64,000 nt of DNA from Paramyrothecium sp. XJ0827 (lineage: Eukaryota > Ascomycota > Sordariomycetes > Hypocreales > Stachybotryaceae): contig JAJFPB010000001.1 of assembly GCA_020881915.1 (NCBI GenBank), positions 5,828,001 to 5,892,000 on the forward strand. The letters are read 5' to 3'. Both the position numbers and the translations under genes were made by a program. Below are positions 45,361-57,600 of the stretch, in pieces. The notes beneath the pieces were generated by a model, which saw only the letters and a program-made list of their open reading frames with translations, made no database searches and was not told where the DNA came from. Numbering within the stretch: position 1 is the stretch's first letter; every line of letters starts with the position of its first letter.

Positions 45361-46330
45361 CAATAGCCCGACAATGAGAACGAACAGTTACTGTATGCAC
45401 AGTACAGAACAATCTTCTCGTGACAATATGAACATGGTAAAGCACCGTGGTCACGGTCCCGGGCAGCGGTGAAACGCCTTGTCCCAGCAAGCCATATCGT
45501 GAAAGGACCGAAGAGTCGGAGAAGTGTGGGGTCATCAAGTCAAAAGGACGGAGCCGGCCGAAGATAAGATGGCGGGGTATGACCCCCGCAATGGAGAGTT
45601 GCGAGGGAACGGGGGATGGGAGAAGATGTGTGTTCTAACATTAGAGATCGAGTGATTATGGCACGCGCTGTGCGGCCCAGACCTGTGTGAAAGCTTCTCT
45701 GCGAAATTTCATGGAGAACAATGTGCATCATTCCGAAGTCTCTACGTACTTCTTGGAGCTTTGTAGTGTTACCTTATCTAGGTCATGGAGGTCTGCTACG
45801 GCCAGTCAAACAAACATCGCCTCCACTGTGTGCTGCACAAGCCGCCCCCTGCCTCGGTTGATAAGGGGTCGCCTGCGCTTTGCCGCAATGGGACAACATT
45901 TGCGCGCGACGCTGCCGGGGCCGTGTCAATCATGTGCTTGAGACCAATGGACCGGCGCTCAATCGCGTACCAGCCGCAGGGACATTGGCACCTACCACAT
46001 GACCCTTTGGAGCAGCCCGACTTACCTATCCGCCCCATTCCATTGGAGTAGCCTAGGGCCTAGAGCTAACGCCGTAGCTCTTGCTGTGTAATAAGACTGA
46101 CCAAAGACTTCAGCTTGTAGGATATCGCCGTCTTCCTTTTCTTGTAATCCTTGGGCAAGATTGCAAAACCAGGACTGTGTTCCCTCCTTGTCACTTTTCC
46201 TTCTTTTCTCTGGCGACTCTTTTTTTCATTTTGCTTCAACCTCCATCTCGCCAGTGTTTGACGTGGGCATCTTGGGGAAAGTCGCCACCACACAAAGAAG
46301 CCTTGTCTATTGAATTGGCGACAATCGACG
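45361..46330. other. Intergenic region and promoter of the xanthine dehydrogenase gene
   Basis: Contains a CGG-N6-CCG element directly followed by a GATA site (45549-45568), two further HGATAR sites (45774-45779 reverse, 45859-45865 forward), and a pyrimidine-rich stretch at 46180-46260 close to the start. No gene is seen. Confidence 0.5.
45549..45568 (+). promoter_or_regulatory. Composite CGG-N6-CCGA plus GATA element upstream of xanthine dehydrogenase
   Basis: CGG, six bases, CCGA at 45549-45561 fits the UaY/Ppr1-type recognition core (TCGG-N6-CCGA in Aspergillus, here with A in place of the first T). AGATAAG at 45562-45568 overlaps its border by one base step and fits the AreA/NIT2 consensus HGATAR. 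Purine-use genes in Aspergillus are co-controlled by UaY and AreA. The element is 770 bp upstream of the XDH start, so its role is plausible, not shown. Confidence 0.4.
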
Positions 46331-49300
46331 ATGGCGCCAATCGCCATTTCCCCCGAGCGGGAATCGCAGCCGGAGCCGCTGGCGACTCTGACGAGCAAGT
46401 TCGACGACACCTTGAGATTCTACCTCAACGGCACCAGAGTGGTGCTCGAGGATATCGACCCCGAAGTCACGGTACTGGAATATCTCCGTGGCATTGGCCT
46501 TACCGGCACAAAACTGTTCGTGGAAACAATGAGCTTCCCTTTCCTTGCCGAGGGAATTGTGGTGCTGACATTGCTTTTGCAGAGGCTGTAGCGAGGGTGG
46601 TTGTGGTGCTTGCACAATCGTCATCAGCCAGTACAACCCCACGACCAAGCAGATCTACCATGCCAGCGTGAATGCGTGCTTGGCGCCCCTCGTCAGTCTC
46701 GATGGTAAGCACGTGATAACCATCGAGGGCATCGGTAACACGAAGAAACCTCACCCTACGCAGGAGAGGGTTGCAAAGGGCAATGGCAGCCAATGTGGCT
46801 TCTGTACCCCTGGCATTGTCATGAGCCTGTATGCGCTGCTGCGGAACACCGCGGAGCCCACGAAAGAAGCCATCGAGGAGGCGTTCGACGGAAACCTCTG
46901 CCGCTGCACGGGCTACAGGCCGATTTTGGACGCGGCGCAAACGTTTAGCACCGATAAGAAGGCGGGTGGCTGTTGCATGGACAATGGCAGTGGCCCGGCC
47001 GATGGTGTGTGTTGCATGAAGAAGGCTTCGCTTGATGACCAACCCATCAAGCGCTTCACGCCGCCTGGCTTCATCGAATATAACCCTGACACCGAGCTGA
47101 TATTCCCTCCGGCTTTGAAGAAGCACGAAATGAAGCCTCTAGCTTTTGGAAACAAGAAGAAGAAATGGTACCGACCGACGACTCTGGAAGAACTTCTTCA
47201 AATCAAGAGTGTCTACCCGGGAGCGAAGATTATTGGCGGCAGCACTGAAACTCAGATCGAAATCAAGTTCAAAGCCCTCCAATACCCCGTCTCGGTGTAC
47301 GTCGGTGATATTCCCGAATTACGGCAATACGCTTTCAACGACGACCACCTGGAGATCGGCGGAAATGTCGTCCTCACAGACCTGGAAATGATTTGTGAGG
47401 AAGCCATCAAGCACTATGGCTATGCCCGTGGTCAAGTCTTCGAGGCCATGCTGAAACAATTGAAGTACTTTGCTGGCAGACAGATCCGCAATGTTGGCAC
47501 TCCCGCCGGTAATCTTGTGACGGCATCTCCCATCTCCGACTTGAACCCAGTCTTTTGGGGTGCTAACGCTGTGCTGGTCGCCAAGTCATCTACAAAGGAG
47601 ACTGAAATTCCCATGTCACAGTTCTTCACCGGCTACCGAAAGACGGCGCTCCCAGACGATGCGATCATTGCTTCCATCAGAATCCCGGTGACCGCAGAGA
47701 AGGGAGAATACTTCAGAGCATACAAGCAGGCGAAGCGGAAAGACGATGATATTGCAATTGTCACCGGAGCCCTACGAGTAAAGCTCGACGATCAAGGCGT
47801 CGTCACAGAATCCAACCTTATCTACGGAGGCATGGCAGCCATGACGGTTGCCGCCAAGACGGCCATGGACTTCCTTGTTGGCAAGCGATTGTCTGACTTG
47901 GAGACACTGGAGGGTACGATGAACGCCCTGGAACAGGACTTTGACCTGCAATTTGGCGTACCGGGCGGCATGGCATCATATCGAAAGGCCCTCGCCTTTG
48001 GTTTCTTCTATCGATTCTACCACAGCGTTCTGACGATATTGGACGGCCGAAGCGACCACGTTGATAAGGAGGCCATCGATGAAATCGAGCGATCCATCTC
48101 GACGGGCCAAGTGGACGAGACATCTGCCGCAGCTTATGAACAGGAGATAACGGGCAAATCTAACCCCCACCTTGCGGCGCTGAAGCACACTACCGGCGAA
48201 GCACAATACACAGACGACATTCCTTCGTTGAAGAATGAGCTGCATGGATGCTGGGTGCTCTCGACGAGAGCTCACGCCAAGATCAAGTCGATCGATTATT
48301 CTGTCGCTTTGGACATGCCTGGAGTTGTCGATTATGTTGACAAGAACGACATGCCTTCCACCGCCGCCAACAGATTTGGTGCGCCGCATTTCGACGAGCC
48401 GTTTTTCGCCGAAGATGAGGTGTTCACAGCTGGCCAACCTATCGCTATGATTCTTGCAACGTCTGCATTGAAGGCTCGAGATGCCGCCAAGGCTGTCAAG
48501 ATTGAGTACGAGGACCTTCCCTCCATTCTCAGCATCGAAGAGGCGATTGAGCAGGAGAGTTTCCACAACCATTACCGCGAAATCAAGAAGGGAGATACCG
48601 AGGAAGCGTTCAAAAACTGTGACTATGTCTTCACGGGTACCGCCAGGATGGGCGGTCAGGAGCATTTCTACCTGGAAACGAACGCCTGCGTTGTGATTCC
48701 CAAACCCGAGGATGGCGAGCTGGAGATTTTCTCTAGCACGCAGAACGCAAACGAAACGTAAGTATTTGGCTCTCTATCTTTGATCCTGTACTAATGTGTC
48801 CATAGTCAAGTATTTGCGTCTCGTGTTTGCGGAGTGCAGTCGAACAAGATCGTCGTTCGAGTGAAGCGACTTGGCGGTGGTTTTGGAGGCAAAGAAACCA
48901 GGTCCATCACTCTGAGCTCGACAGTGGCACTGGCAGCGAAGAAGACTGGTCGCCCAGTACGATGCATGCTAACGCGCGAGGAGGATATGGTGACTATGGG
49001 CCAGCGTCATCCCTTCCTGGGCCGCTACAAGATTGGCGTGAACAAGGATGGCCGCATCCAGGCTTTTGACTGCGACATCTTCAACAACGCCGGTTGGACA
49101 TTCGACCTGAGCGCAGCTGTCGTAGAGAGAGCCATGACTCACTCAGACGGCTGCTACAAGGTTCCGAATGTCTTTGTCCGGGGTCGTCTGTGTAAAACGA
49201 ACACCATGTCGAACACAGCATTCCGAGGCTTCGGCGGCCCTCAGGGCATGTTTATCATGGAATCGTGCATGGAGGAGACTGCAGACCGCTTGGGCATCCC

Positions 49301-50528
49301 TGTGGAGAAGCTTCGAGAAATCAACTTCTACAAGCCTAACGAGGAGACTCACTTTAACCAACCTGTTACGGATTGGCACGTTCCTCTCATGTACCAGCAG
49401 GTGCTTGACGAATCCATGTACGAACCCCGACGGGCTGCCATTGCCCAGTTCAACGATGCGCACAAGTGGCGCAAGAAGGGCCTGGCCATCATTCCAACGA
49501 AATTCGGCATATCCTTCACTGCCTTGTTCCTCAACCAGGCTGGAGCGCTCGTGCACATCTACCATGACGGATCTATCCTTGTTGCTCACGGAGGCACAGA
49601 AATGGGCCAAGGCCTTCATACCAAGCTTACACAAATTGCCGCCCAGGCACTCAACGTACCGTTGGACAATGTTTTCATATCCGAGACTACGACGAATACG
49701 GTGCCAAACGCGTCGTCAACGGCGGCGTCGGCATCATCCGACTTGAATGGCTATGCTATTTACAATGCATGCAAGCAGCTCAATGAACGCCTGGCCCCTT
49801 ACCGAGAGAAGCTGGGCAAAGATGCGACGATGAAGGAGCTTGCTCATGCCGCCTACTTCGACCGAGTCAACCTTTCGGCCCAAGGATTCTACAAAACCCC
49901 CGAAATCGGCTATACTTGGGGAGAGAACAAGGGAAAGATGTTCTTTTACTTCACACAGGGTGTTGCGGCTGCCGAGGTTGAGATTGACACGCTGAGCGGC
50001 ACGTGGACCTGCACCAGGGCCGACATCAAGATGGATGTGGGACAGTCGATCAATCCTTCGATTGATTATGGTCAGATCCAAGGTGCTTTCGTGCAGGGCC
50101 TGGGCCTGTTCACGATGGAAGAATCACTGTGGCTTCGCAACGGCGCCATGGCAGGCAACCTCTTCACTCGAGGACCGGGAGCCTACAAGATCCCGGGCTT
50201 CCGGGACATTCCTCAGGAGTGGAATGTGTCCCTGCTGAAGGATGTTGAATGGAAGGACTTGCGGACCATTCAACGCAGCCGAGGAGTGGGCGAACCACCA
50301 CTGTTTCTCGGTAGCGCCGTCTTCTTCGCCATTCGCGATGCGCTCAAATCGGCGAGGAAGGCCGTCGGCGTTGAGGCCACGGTTGGTGAGGATCACAGCG
50401 CCGGTCTGTTGAGGCTGGAGAGCCCTGCGACTCCCGAGAGAATCAGGCTGGCTTGCGAGGACGACATCATGAAGAGGGCTAGGGTTGCACCCAAAGAGGG
50501 CGAGAAGAGCTTTTTCGTTGCGATTTAA
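46331..50528 (+). CDS. hxA: Xanthine dehydrogenase (purine hydroxylase)
   Basis: Three exons, 46331-46515, 46583-48757 and 48806-50528 (introns 67 and 48 nt), 1360 aa, the normal full length. First 2Fe-2S domain: GCSEGGCGACTIVISQYNP, read across intron 1. Second: GSQCGFCTPG and NLCRCTGYRPILDA. FAD domain: KIIGGSTETQIEIKF, then FAGRQIRNVGTPAGNLVTAS. Molybdopterin domain: GQEHFYLETNA, LGGGFGGKET, NTAFRGFGGPQGMFIME and GTEMGQGLHTK. The catalytic Glu is in SRGVGEPPLFLGS. The enzyme oxidises hypoxanthine to xanthine and xanthine to urate using NAD+, the entry to purine catabolism for nitrogen. All cofactor-binding motifs are present, so it should be active. The promoter carries candidate UaY and AreA sites. 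The symbol follows Aspergillus usage. Confidence 0.95.
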
Positions 50529-51765
50529 ACGATGTTTACGAAAAGGATGATTGCATGTAACGTACAGGGGCGCAAACAGCCAGACTGCTAGGTTAATTAC
50601 CAGTCTCTGGTATTGGGACATGATATGGGCTGTAAATTCCTCCTGTTGAATCAAACTTGTCACATCAGCGTTTAACCGATGTTACCTTGAAGTGACGTAC
50701 GAGTGCTTTAGCGTGACAATTCCGAAAAGACCCATGAATCCAACGGGCGGTTTGTGGCTTTTTGAGATGAATAGCGTAGCCGAGGTAGGGGAAGACTAAA
50801 AACCGGAACGACCCAAGCGACAAAGACAACGACAAGAATGATGCTTGGGCGGAATGTCTTGAGCCGTAGTGTATTGGCCTTGTACATTTGATTGTAACGC
50901 TCTTCGTGAACGTAAACACTTTGAGGTTGAGGGGTGTTTCGAGCATTCATTCTTGGGTTTTCGTCAGAATGTCCGAATGATCTCCGGTAAGGCAAGGTAC
51001 TAGTGAATTCGCTTGGTACCTAGGACTCATTGCGATCATGTAGTTGAAGTATCCGCTCCCGAGCTGCTGAACCACGAACCACTCAGAGCAAGTGCATTAG
51101 CGACTTTGCTGCAGCAGTTTAGTGCCGGCCATTGCCCAACTGTCAGCCCCGCCGTAGCCCCAAGCACTAAATTGCTGCCACTAGAAGCCCTTGGAGACGC
51201 TGGCCGAGGCGGAGGTCCAGCTCGAGGTTTGGGAATGGACATGGAACGCCCCATAGGTGAGGTAGCGATCCCCACAGCGGGCGTCCCTGCATTCTTCAAT
51301 TCGACATCCGACGAAAACTGTACAAGGCTGACCCCCATCCTCCGGCTTACCTCACTAGAGTCTGTCGTCGCAAGCGCTACGGCTTTCCGCCATTGTATTC
51401 TTTACCGGCGGCATCGTCGCTATTCGTGAAAAATCTGGTCGCGTCCTTGGCTGAGGTTAGCCAGCATTGCTCAGGTGAAGCGCAAACCGCCCAAGCCCAG
51501 CACCAGCTCACGCACCCGATATGCGGCTGGCAGCCCCAGGTCTATCGCTGTAGACGGACGGACGGACGGACGGACGGAAACGATCCCTCGCCTCGAAAAG
51601 ACCTACCCACGCTGCACCAGGCCGTAGATGATCCTGCGATCCCGATCCGGACGACGCCTCCTCCTGCCGCTACCGTCGCTCCCTCCCCTCTCGCGCTGCT
51701 CTGCGTAACCACGGCATCCAATGGGACGATAGGGCGGAATAAGCGATCGAACAGCTGCTGCCGCC
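50529..51765. other. Intergenic region upstream of AcuK/ERT1
   Basis: Contains paired AAGGTACTAG...TTGGTACCTAGG motifs (about 50994-51023) and an ACGG tetramer run at 51553-51579. Short frames here show no domain. No gene is supportable. Confidence 0.5.
51553..51579. repeat. ACGG tetranucleotide repeat
   Basis: About six tandem copies of the tetramer in the likely 5' leader of the AcuK/ERT1 gene, read directly. Confidence 0.8.
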
Positions 51766-54023
51766 ATGGACAAGGACAGGCCCGCCGACGCGAAGCCCAC
51801 CGAGCGCGAGAAGGATGCGCGAGGCGATTCCCAACGCAAGAGCCCAAAGAAGAGGCGCAAGGTCAATCATGGTATGCCTCGCGACCCCAAGCCCATGCTA
51901 TATCCCCCGTCATCTCGTGTCCCCTCGCAGGGATCCGCGCGGCGGGTGTTCGGGCGACCGTTCGACGCAACGCAGCGAAATGTTTGAACCCAAGCTAACA
52001 ATCCATCCGTGCCTCAGCCTGTGTTTACTGCCGAAGATCTGTAAGTGAATAGCCCAAGCAGCCCGACCGACAGCCAGAGGGCGAATCCCCCCAAAGTCTA
52101 TGCGCCCGGGCAAATTCCGCGCGCCGAAACCGGCAGACGAGCCCTCTCGGACGACTATTCTCTGCTACCCGTGTATCATATTTTGTGGCTGACGGCATGT
52201 TTCTCTTGTTGCGCGCAGCACATGACTTGCGATCTGGTATGTAAGAACCTGCCGGGTCGACGCCCACGCACGCTGTGCCTCGAGCGAAGCGTCGTTCCCG
52301 GCGCGCCCCTGCCGCCCCCTCCTCCGTGTTCGTCGAGAGGCCTCGCGCTGATGCTGTGAACAGGAGAGGCCTTGTACAAGATGCATCAAGCGTAATATTG
52401 GCCATCTTTGCCACGATGAGCCTCGCGATAACGACACCAAGAAGCCAAAGACCGCTCAGGGTTCCTCTGGCGTGGACGAAGTGGAGGCGCAACCCCAGGC
52501 CGATGTGCGAGAGGCCTCGATCCCCAACAACATGGGCCCCCCACCGCCCAGCTTCGATGGGGCCAGGTCGAGGGCGTCACCCGTGTCAGGCTTTGGACCC
52601 GGCAGCGGCATGCTGGGACAGGGGAACCCGCTCTCTCTTGTGCAACCAGCTGCCGCGGCTGGACTGCAAGGAGGGAATGCCTTGGGCACCGCTGGTAGCA
52701 GCAATGCGAACCAATGTACGTAGTCACGCCATGATTCCGTCCCATTCGTCTTTCTCGTTACCCATTGCTCCCCTCCCCGCTATGTACAGGTTCTCGAGGA
52801 CGCGGAGATCGTATTATGGCGAGAGCCGACCGACCGTGGAAGGATTCACTAACCATCAAGCAGTCGCGGGCTTCTCAGACGCGTGGATGACGGCTCAGAA
52901 CTTCAACAACTACAACCCTAATTATATGATTGCGCCCGAGGTCACCCACGAGTTCAACCTGCTCAACGACTTCCTTCATGCTAGTCTCCTCGATGACTCC
53001 GGCGTATCTGCCGACGACTCACTGCAAAACACGCCGTTCGACAGGGCCGGCCAGTCGGATCTGCTCTCAGGCGGCTTCAGGGGCAACAGGACGGGTTCGC
53101 TATCTGGCGTAGACTCGGGTCTGGCTGCAAACCTGGCTCCCGGGTCAATGTTGCCGCCGCCCAACGTGGACGGAAAAACCATTCCACGCCCTAGCAGTGC
53201 AGCGCCGAGCGATAAGGACAAGACGCGAGAATACTACCTTCAAGCTGCCGATCCATCCGGCAATGATACCCCCGAAGAGCGTATGTCGCGTGTGCTCAAG
53301 GCTAAGTACGACGCTGGTCTTCTCAAGCCTTTCAACTACATTAACGGCTATGCTCGGCTCGGGAAGTACCTGGACGGGCACATAGCGCCGTCTTCGAAGC
53401 AGAAAATTCTCCGCAGCATCAATCAGTTCCGTCCCAAGTTCCGAGAGAAGGCGCAGGGCCTCACTGACATGCAGCTCATTTACGTTGAGATGTGGTTTGA
53501 GAGGCAGCTGATGGACTATGACCGGGTCTTTGCCAGCATGGCTGTGCCGGCTTGCTGTTGGCGAAGGACGGGGGAGATATTCAGGGGCAACAAAGAAATG
53601 GCAGAACTGATCAACGTGCCGGTTGATCAACTGCGAGATGTGAGTGCTGCCCTCCTCAACCTGGCACGTTCACCTGGCCTTTCGAGTATGCTTACACCAG
53701 ACAGGGCAAGATCGCGCTTCACGAGATCTTGACAGAAGAATCGACCGTCCGGTACTGGGAGGAATTCGGCACCATAGCCTTCGACCCGGCACATGATACG
53801 TTGCTGACGGCGTGCTCACTGAAGAACCCGAGCGACACGTCGGACCATCCAATTGTGAAGTGCTGCTTCTCATTCACGATTCGACGAGACGACCATAAAC
53901 TGTAAGTAAAGGACACTGTAGTACTGTTGAGCTGGCGAGTAGGAGATGCTAACGAGCTTTTGTGATAGACCAGCCCTAATCGTCGGGAATTTCCTTCCTC
54001 ACGACCCTCCGGGCAACCAATAA
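51766..54023 (+). CDS. ERT1: AcuK/ERT1-type Zn2Cys6 activator of gluconeogenesis with PAS domain
   Basis: Seven exons: 51766-51871, 52018-52040, 52219-52236, 52364-52719, 52790-53639, 53705-53901, 53969-54023; 534 aa. The Zn2Cys6 cluster (Cys37, 40, 47, 53, 56, 65) reads KKRRKVNHACVYCRRS, then HMTCDL, then ERPCTRCIKRNIGHLCHDEP. It is assembled from four exons, two of them microexons of 23 and 18 nt. A disordered Pro/Gly-rich stretch and VTHEFNLLNDFLHASLLDD follow. A PAS-like C-terminal domain reads QLIYVEMWFERQLMDYDRVF, then MAVPACCWRRTGEIFRGNKE and GKIALHEILTEES, ending NFLPHDPPGNQ. The family switches on PEP carboxykinase and fructose-bisphosphatase during growth on two-carbon or amino-acid sources. 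The donor ending exon 4 is uncertain: GTAGTC keeps frame, while the better-looking GTACGT four bases upstream does not. Confidence 0.9.
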
Positions 54024-54667
54024 TACACCAACCTAGCAATAACTTCCTCAAAAGCCAAATACTGATTTGTTTGAACTCGTTGTCGAGCCATGTGCGTAGT
54101 GTGACCTCGGGTGTGTTGTAAAGTGTGAATGTGCAGCAGAGGTACTGGCGACCTAGCAGTTCAAAAGATTGGCCATTTGGATGATGTTGTTTGACCTCCA
54201 GCTGATGGTAGAAATCATCCCAAGGTCATTATCCATAATCATCCATTGCGTACACAATCGCTTTGATTAAAAGCCTCCCAGCCCGCCAGGCCTTCCCGCC
54301 CCGAACGTGGCAGTGCTAGAAGCGCGTTACACTCCAACGTGATTGACGCACGAAAACGGCTTCGTTAATGGCTGTCATGACCAGAGTCAAGGCAACGCAC
54401 CCTCAGGAGCGGTTGTGAAGTAACGTGTCTGATACTGCGAGACGCGTACCAGGGCTGATGCTGCTCGTGGGCAGGTGCCTGACGGTAATATTGGACCCAA
54501 GCGTCTTTATGTATCTTCGAGGAAGGAGGTTCCTGCCACCACCGACAGCACGTGAGTTGCAGTCACTGGCAATCGACATCCACGAGCCTGGCCTCCTCGC
54601 CACCTTGCTCATCACCACATGTACCATACCAGTCTTTTTCAACTTAGTTGTGGCTGTAGCAGTGGTC
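54024..54667. other. Intergenic region upstream of SPO22
   Basis: ERT1 3' region and SPO22 promoter. One ACGCGT box at 54442-54447, about 220 bp before the SPO22 ATG, is a possible MBF site but could be chance. No gene is seen. Confidence 0.5.
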
Positions 54668-57600
54668 ATGTCTGACTCCGCTGCTGCAAGTCGAGTCAGA
54701 AAGGCTTACTCCGTACTGGGTGAGCGAGCGCAAAGCAAGCACTGCGTGATTGCTGCGCCAAGTGACTGACACATACACAACTGTAGAGTTCGTCACGGAG
54801 CTGGCTCCTAAGCTTCGCACAAACTTCGACGAAACTACCACAAACGTTCTTTTGGCCGACACTGGACATCACTCCAAATCCCTCAGCTCCCTTCTCCAGA
54901 AGTCGGCACCGGACCTACCCTCGAGGGTGAGGAAAGACCTTGAGAGGCAGGGCAGAGACGTGTGGAACCTCTGCGTGCGTCTTCGAAGAGATGGGGCCCT
55001 TACGCCAGCCCCGAGCTTCGTCGGCAAGCTACTCGTGCAAGCGCGGTTGTTGGGGTTCCAGATGATAGAGCTTGCTCGCCACGGAGGGGGAGCACCGGTG
55101 GAGGAGCAGGATGAGATACTTTACCTGACGAACCTGGCTTTGAGCCTTGCCAAGTCGTGCCTTCAAGAGTCCGAACTAGACTCGGCGAGGCTGACGTTAC
55201 AAAAGGCCGCCGAATATCAGGACAAGCTCGAGCCTTGGGAGAACTGCCCTCAGCCCAAAGGTACACGCAGGCAGCAAATGGAAGCCGATTACCTCATGTT
55301 GAGAATTCTCCTTGTTAGCCCCTCCTCTGGCCTTTTTGTCATGGACACCAATAACAATGTTGTAGTCGTGGCGTGAAGGCCGTCTTGATGTCGCGGAGCA
55401 CATGTTCAACAAAACCAGTAGACTTCAACAAGAGTCAGATGTCGCCTCCGCCGAGAGTATGGCAGACGTGCTTCGACACATCGGCATGGAATTTCTATCG
55501 AAAAAGGATCACACCGCGGCGGTCAAGTGGCTGAGACGATCATACGACATGTTGAATGCGCAGCCGCTGGAGAAACTATCCGTTGATGGACTGGATGCTC
55601 GTTTGGCCACATGCCAGGGTATCATTCATGCGCTCTTGAGCACCAACTCAGATGAGTCCATCCAGGAAGCAAACGAGCTGATCACATACGTCGAGGGAGA
55701 GATTGGTGACAAGCCAATCGTACTTCACTGGCAACTCGAAGCGCTTCAAAAGTGCCGAGGTGGAGTATTCGACGCCGACTCGTACACCTGCGTGCTGCGC
55801 CGCATGATACGCGGGTTTGACTTTTCTGACGAATCACTGCAGTTTCTCCTGCATCACCTCAAAGAACTATGGGATAAGAGATCAGACCTGGCCCTTTGTC
55901 TTCTCGATGACCTGCTGCTACAGCGGCTGCTAGAGTCTGGGCATACGGAATGGGTTGACAAAACGGTTGTGCGGCGTATCTGGCTGACGACTATGAAAGT
56001 CGAGTCACCTGAAGATCTAAATGCACTGGTCGCTCTTCTGGATCGAATCCGCGAGTCGAATTATGGTGCTTTAAGCTCAGATGCTGCAGGTGCTGTCTAT
56101 TCCGTAAAGTCCACGAACTGGCCGTGTCCTTCTCAAGTCTAATCACTCGAAATTAGCTTCTATGGAAGGCATTCGAAGCTGCATATACAGAAAGGCACTA
56201 TGTTGTCGCACAATCCTGGTGCAACATAGCTCTGCACTCGGTTTTCGATGCCGGTCACGAATCGAATAAAGCCAAGTTCTACAGAAAACTCATACTGTGT
56301 GCAATCGCACTCAACGATGTCGAGAAAGCCACGATAGCATTTCAAGCTATGCCTCCATTGACCCAGAACGACTTACTGACCAGATACTTGATGTTCAAGG
56401 TTGCCTTGCTCAGCTGGGACCATGAGCTTGGCAGCCAAAGTATCGAAGCATTGAGCAGGTCTACCGACAAGGAGCAGTCCCAAAACATTCTGTATGCCTG
56501 CATTCGAGAAGCGCAACAGGTAGGAGACAAGCTGTGTACATTAACCGCGTTAAAGGCGGTTGTTGATGGTTGGAGCCATGAAAAAGATGCAGAGTGCAAT
56601 TTCCCATCCATCCTACGCTGCATTGTTCGTCTTCTTCATGCTATTCACGAAGAGAATGATACGGCAAAGACCAAACAGAGTCATGGGTTTGTCGAAGACA
56701 TTTGTACTGCCTTTGAGACAGGTTTGATTGATTACCGCCTAACACTCGGAGCGCTTACTGACGAGAGTAGGAGCAAGAATCGCAAAGGATAATCCCAAAG
56801 ACGTTACTGGCGTTATAGTGTTCACTGTCCCGGAGCTCAATTGGTTTCGGAAGAACGCATACAACATTGCTGTATCGGGATGTGACACATGGGAGTTACC
56901 ATTTGTGGTACGCCTATTCACAGCATGCCTAGATTTCGTTGACTGTTTCCCTCGAGACTTGCCAATGACGGAATGTATTGAGCTTGATCTAATGGCAATG
57001 CGCTGCCACTTCGTCAATGCCGCGGCTCTGATTTCCATGGCTCGAGCAGAAGACAGAGTGGATGCACAACTAGAGAGATATCTCGAGATGAGACAGCAAG
57101 TCGCATCATTCGAAACCCGCCTGAACTTCGAGTCGAGGCAGTGGGAAGATGGAGTGATGGCAGACCTGAAGAGCAAACTATCGACATTACTTGCCTTTGA
57201 CTTTGAAGGCGCAGTTGCCCTTAAGGATTAGGATAACCTAGGGCACGTCGTAAGGAAAACTCAGGTCTGCAGCGATGAGATTCTACTGAAGGCAATGGGA
57301 GATTGTTTGTTAAGGAGTCGGGCTCCAGGGAGAAGTAAGTAAGAGTGTCGCGTACTCACGTTCCTTTGCGTCTTCGAAAGCTCACTATACGGGGTCAGTA
57401 CTATTCAATACTTTGCAGCTTATTGTCAACGAGATTTTCAAGTTGGAAGACTTCGACAATGCGAAGCTGGCAAAGTATATACGGTGCATGTTTCAGGCAG
57501 TCCTGCCCCTCGATGATGCACTGGCCCTACAGCTCGTGGACCAGGCACTACAAGTGGCCCGCGAGGGAGAGCAGGTACGTGGGCTCCCCCTCTTGAAATG

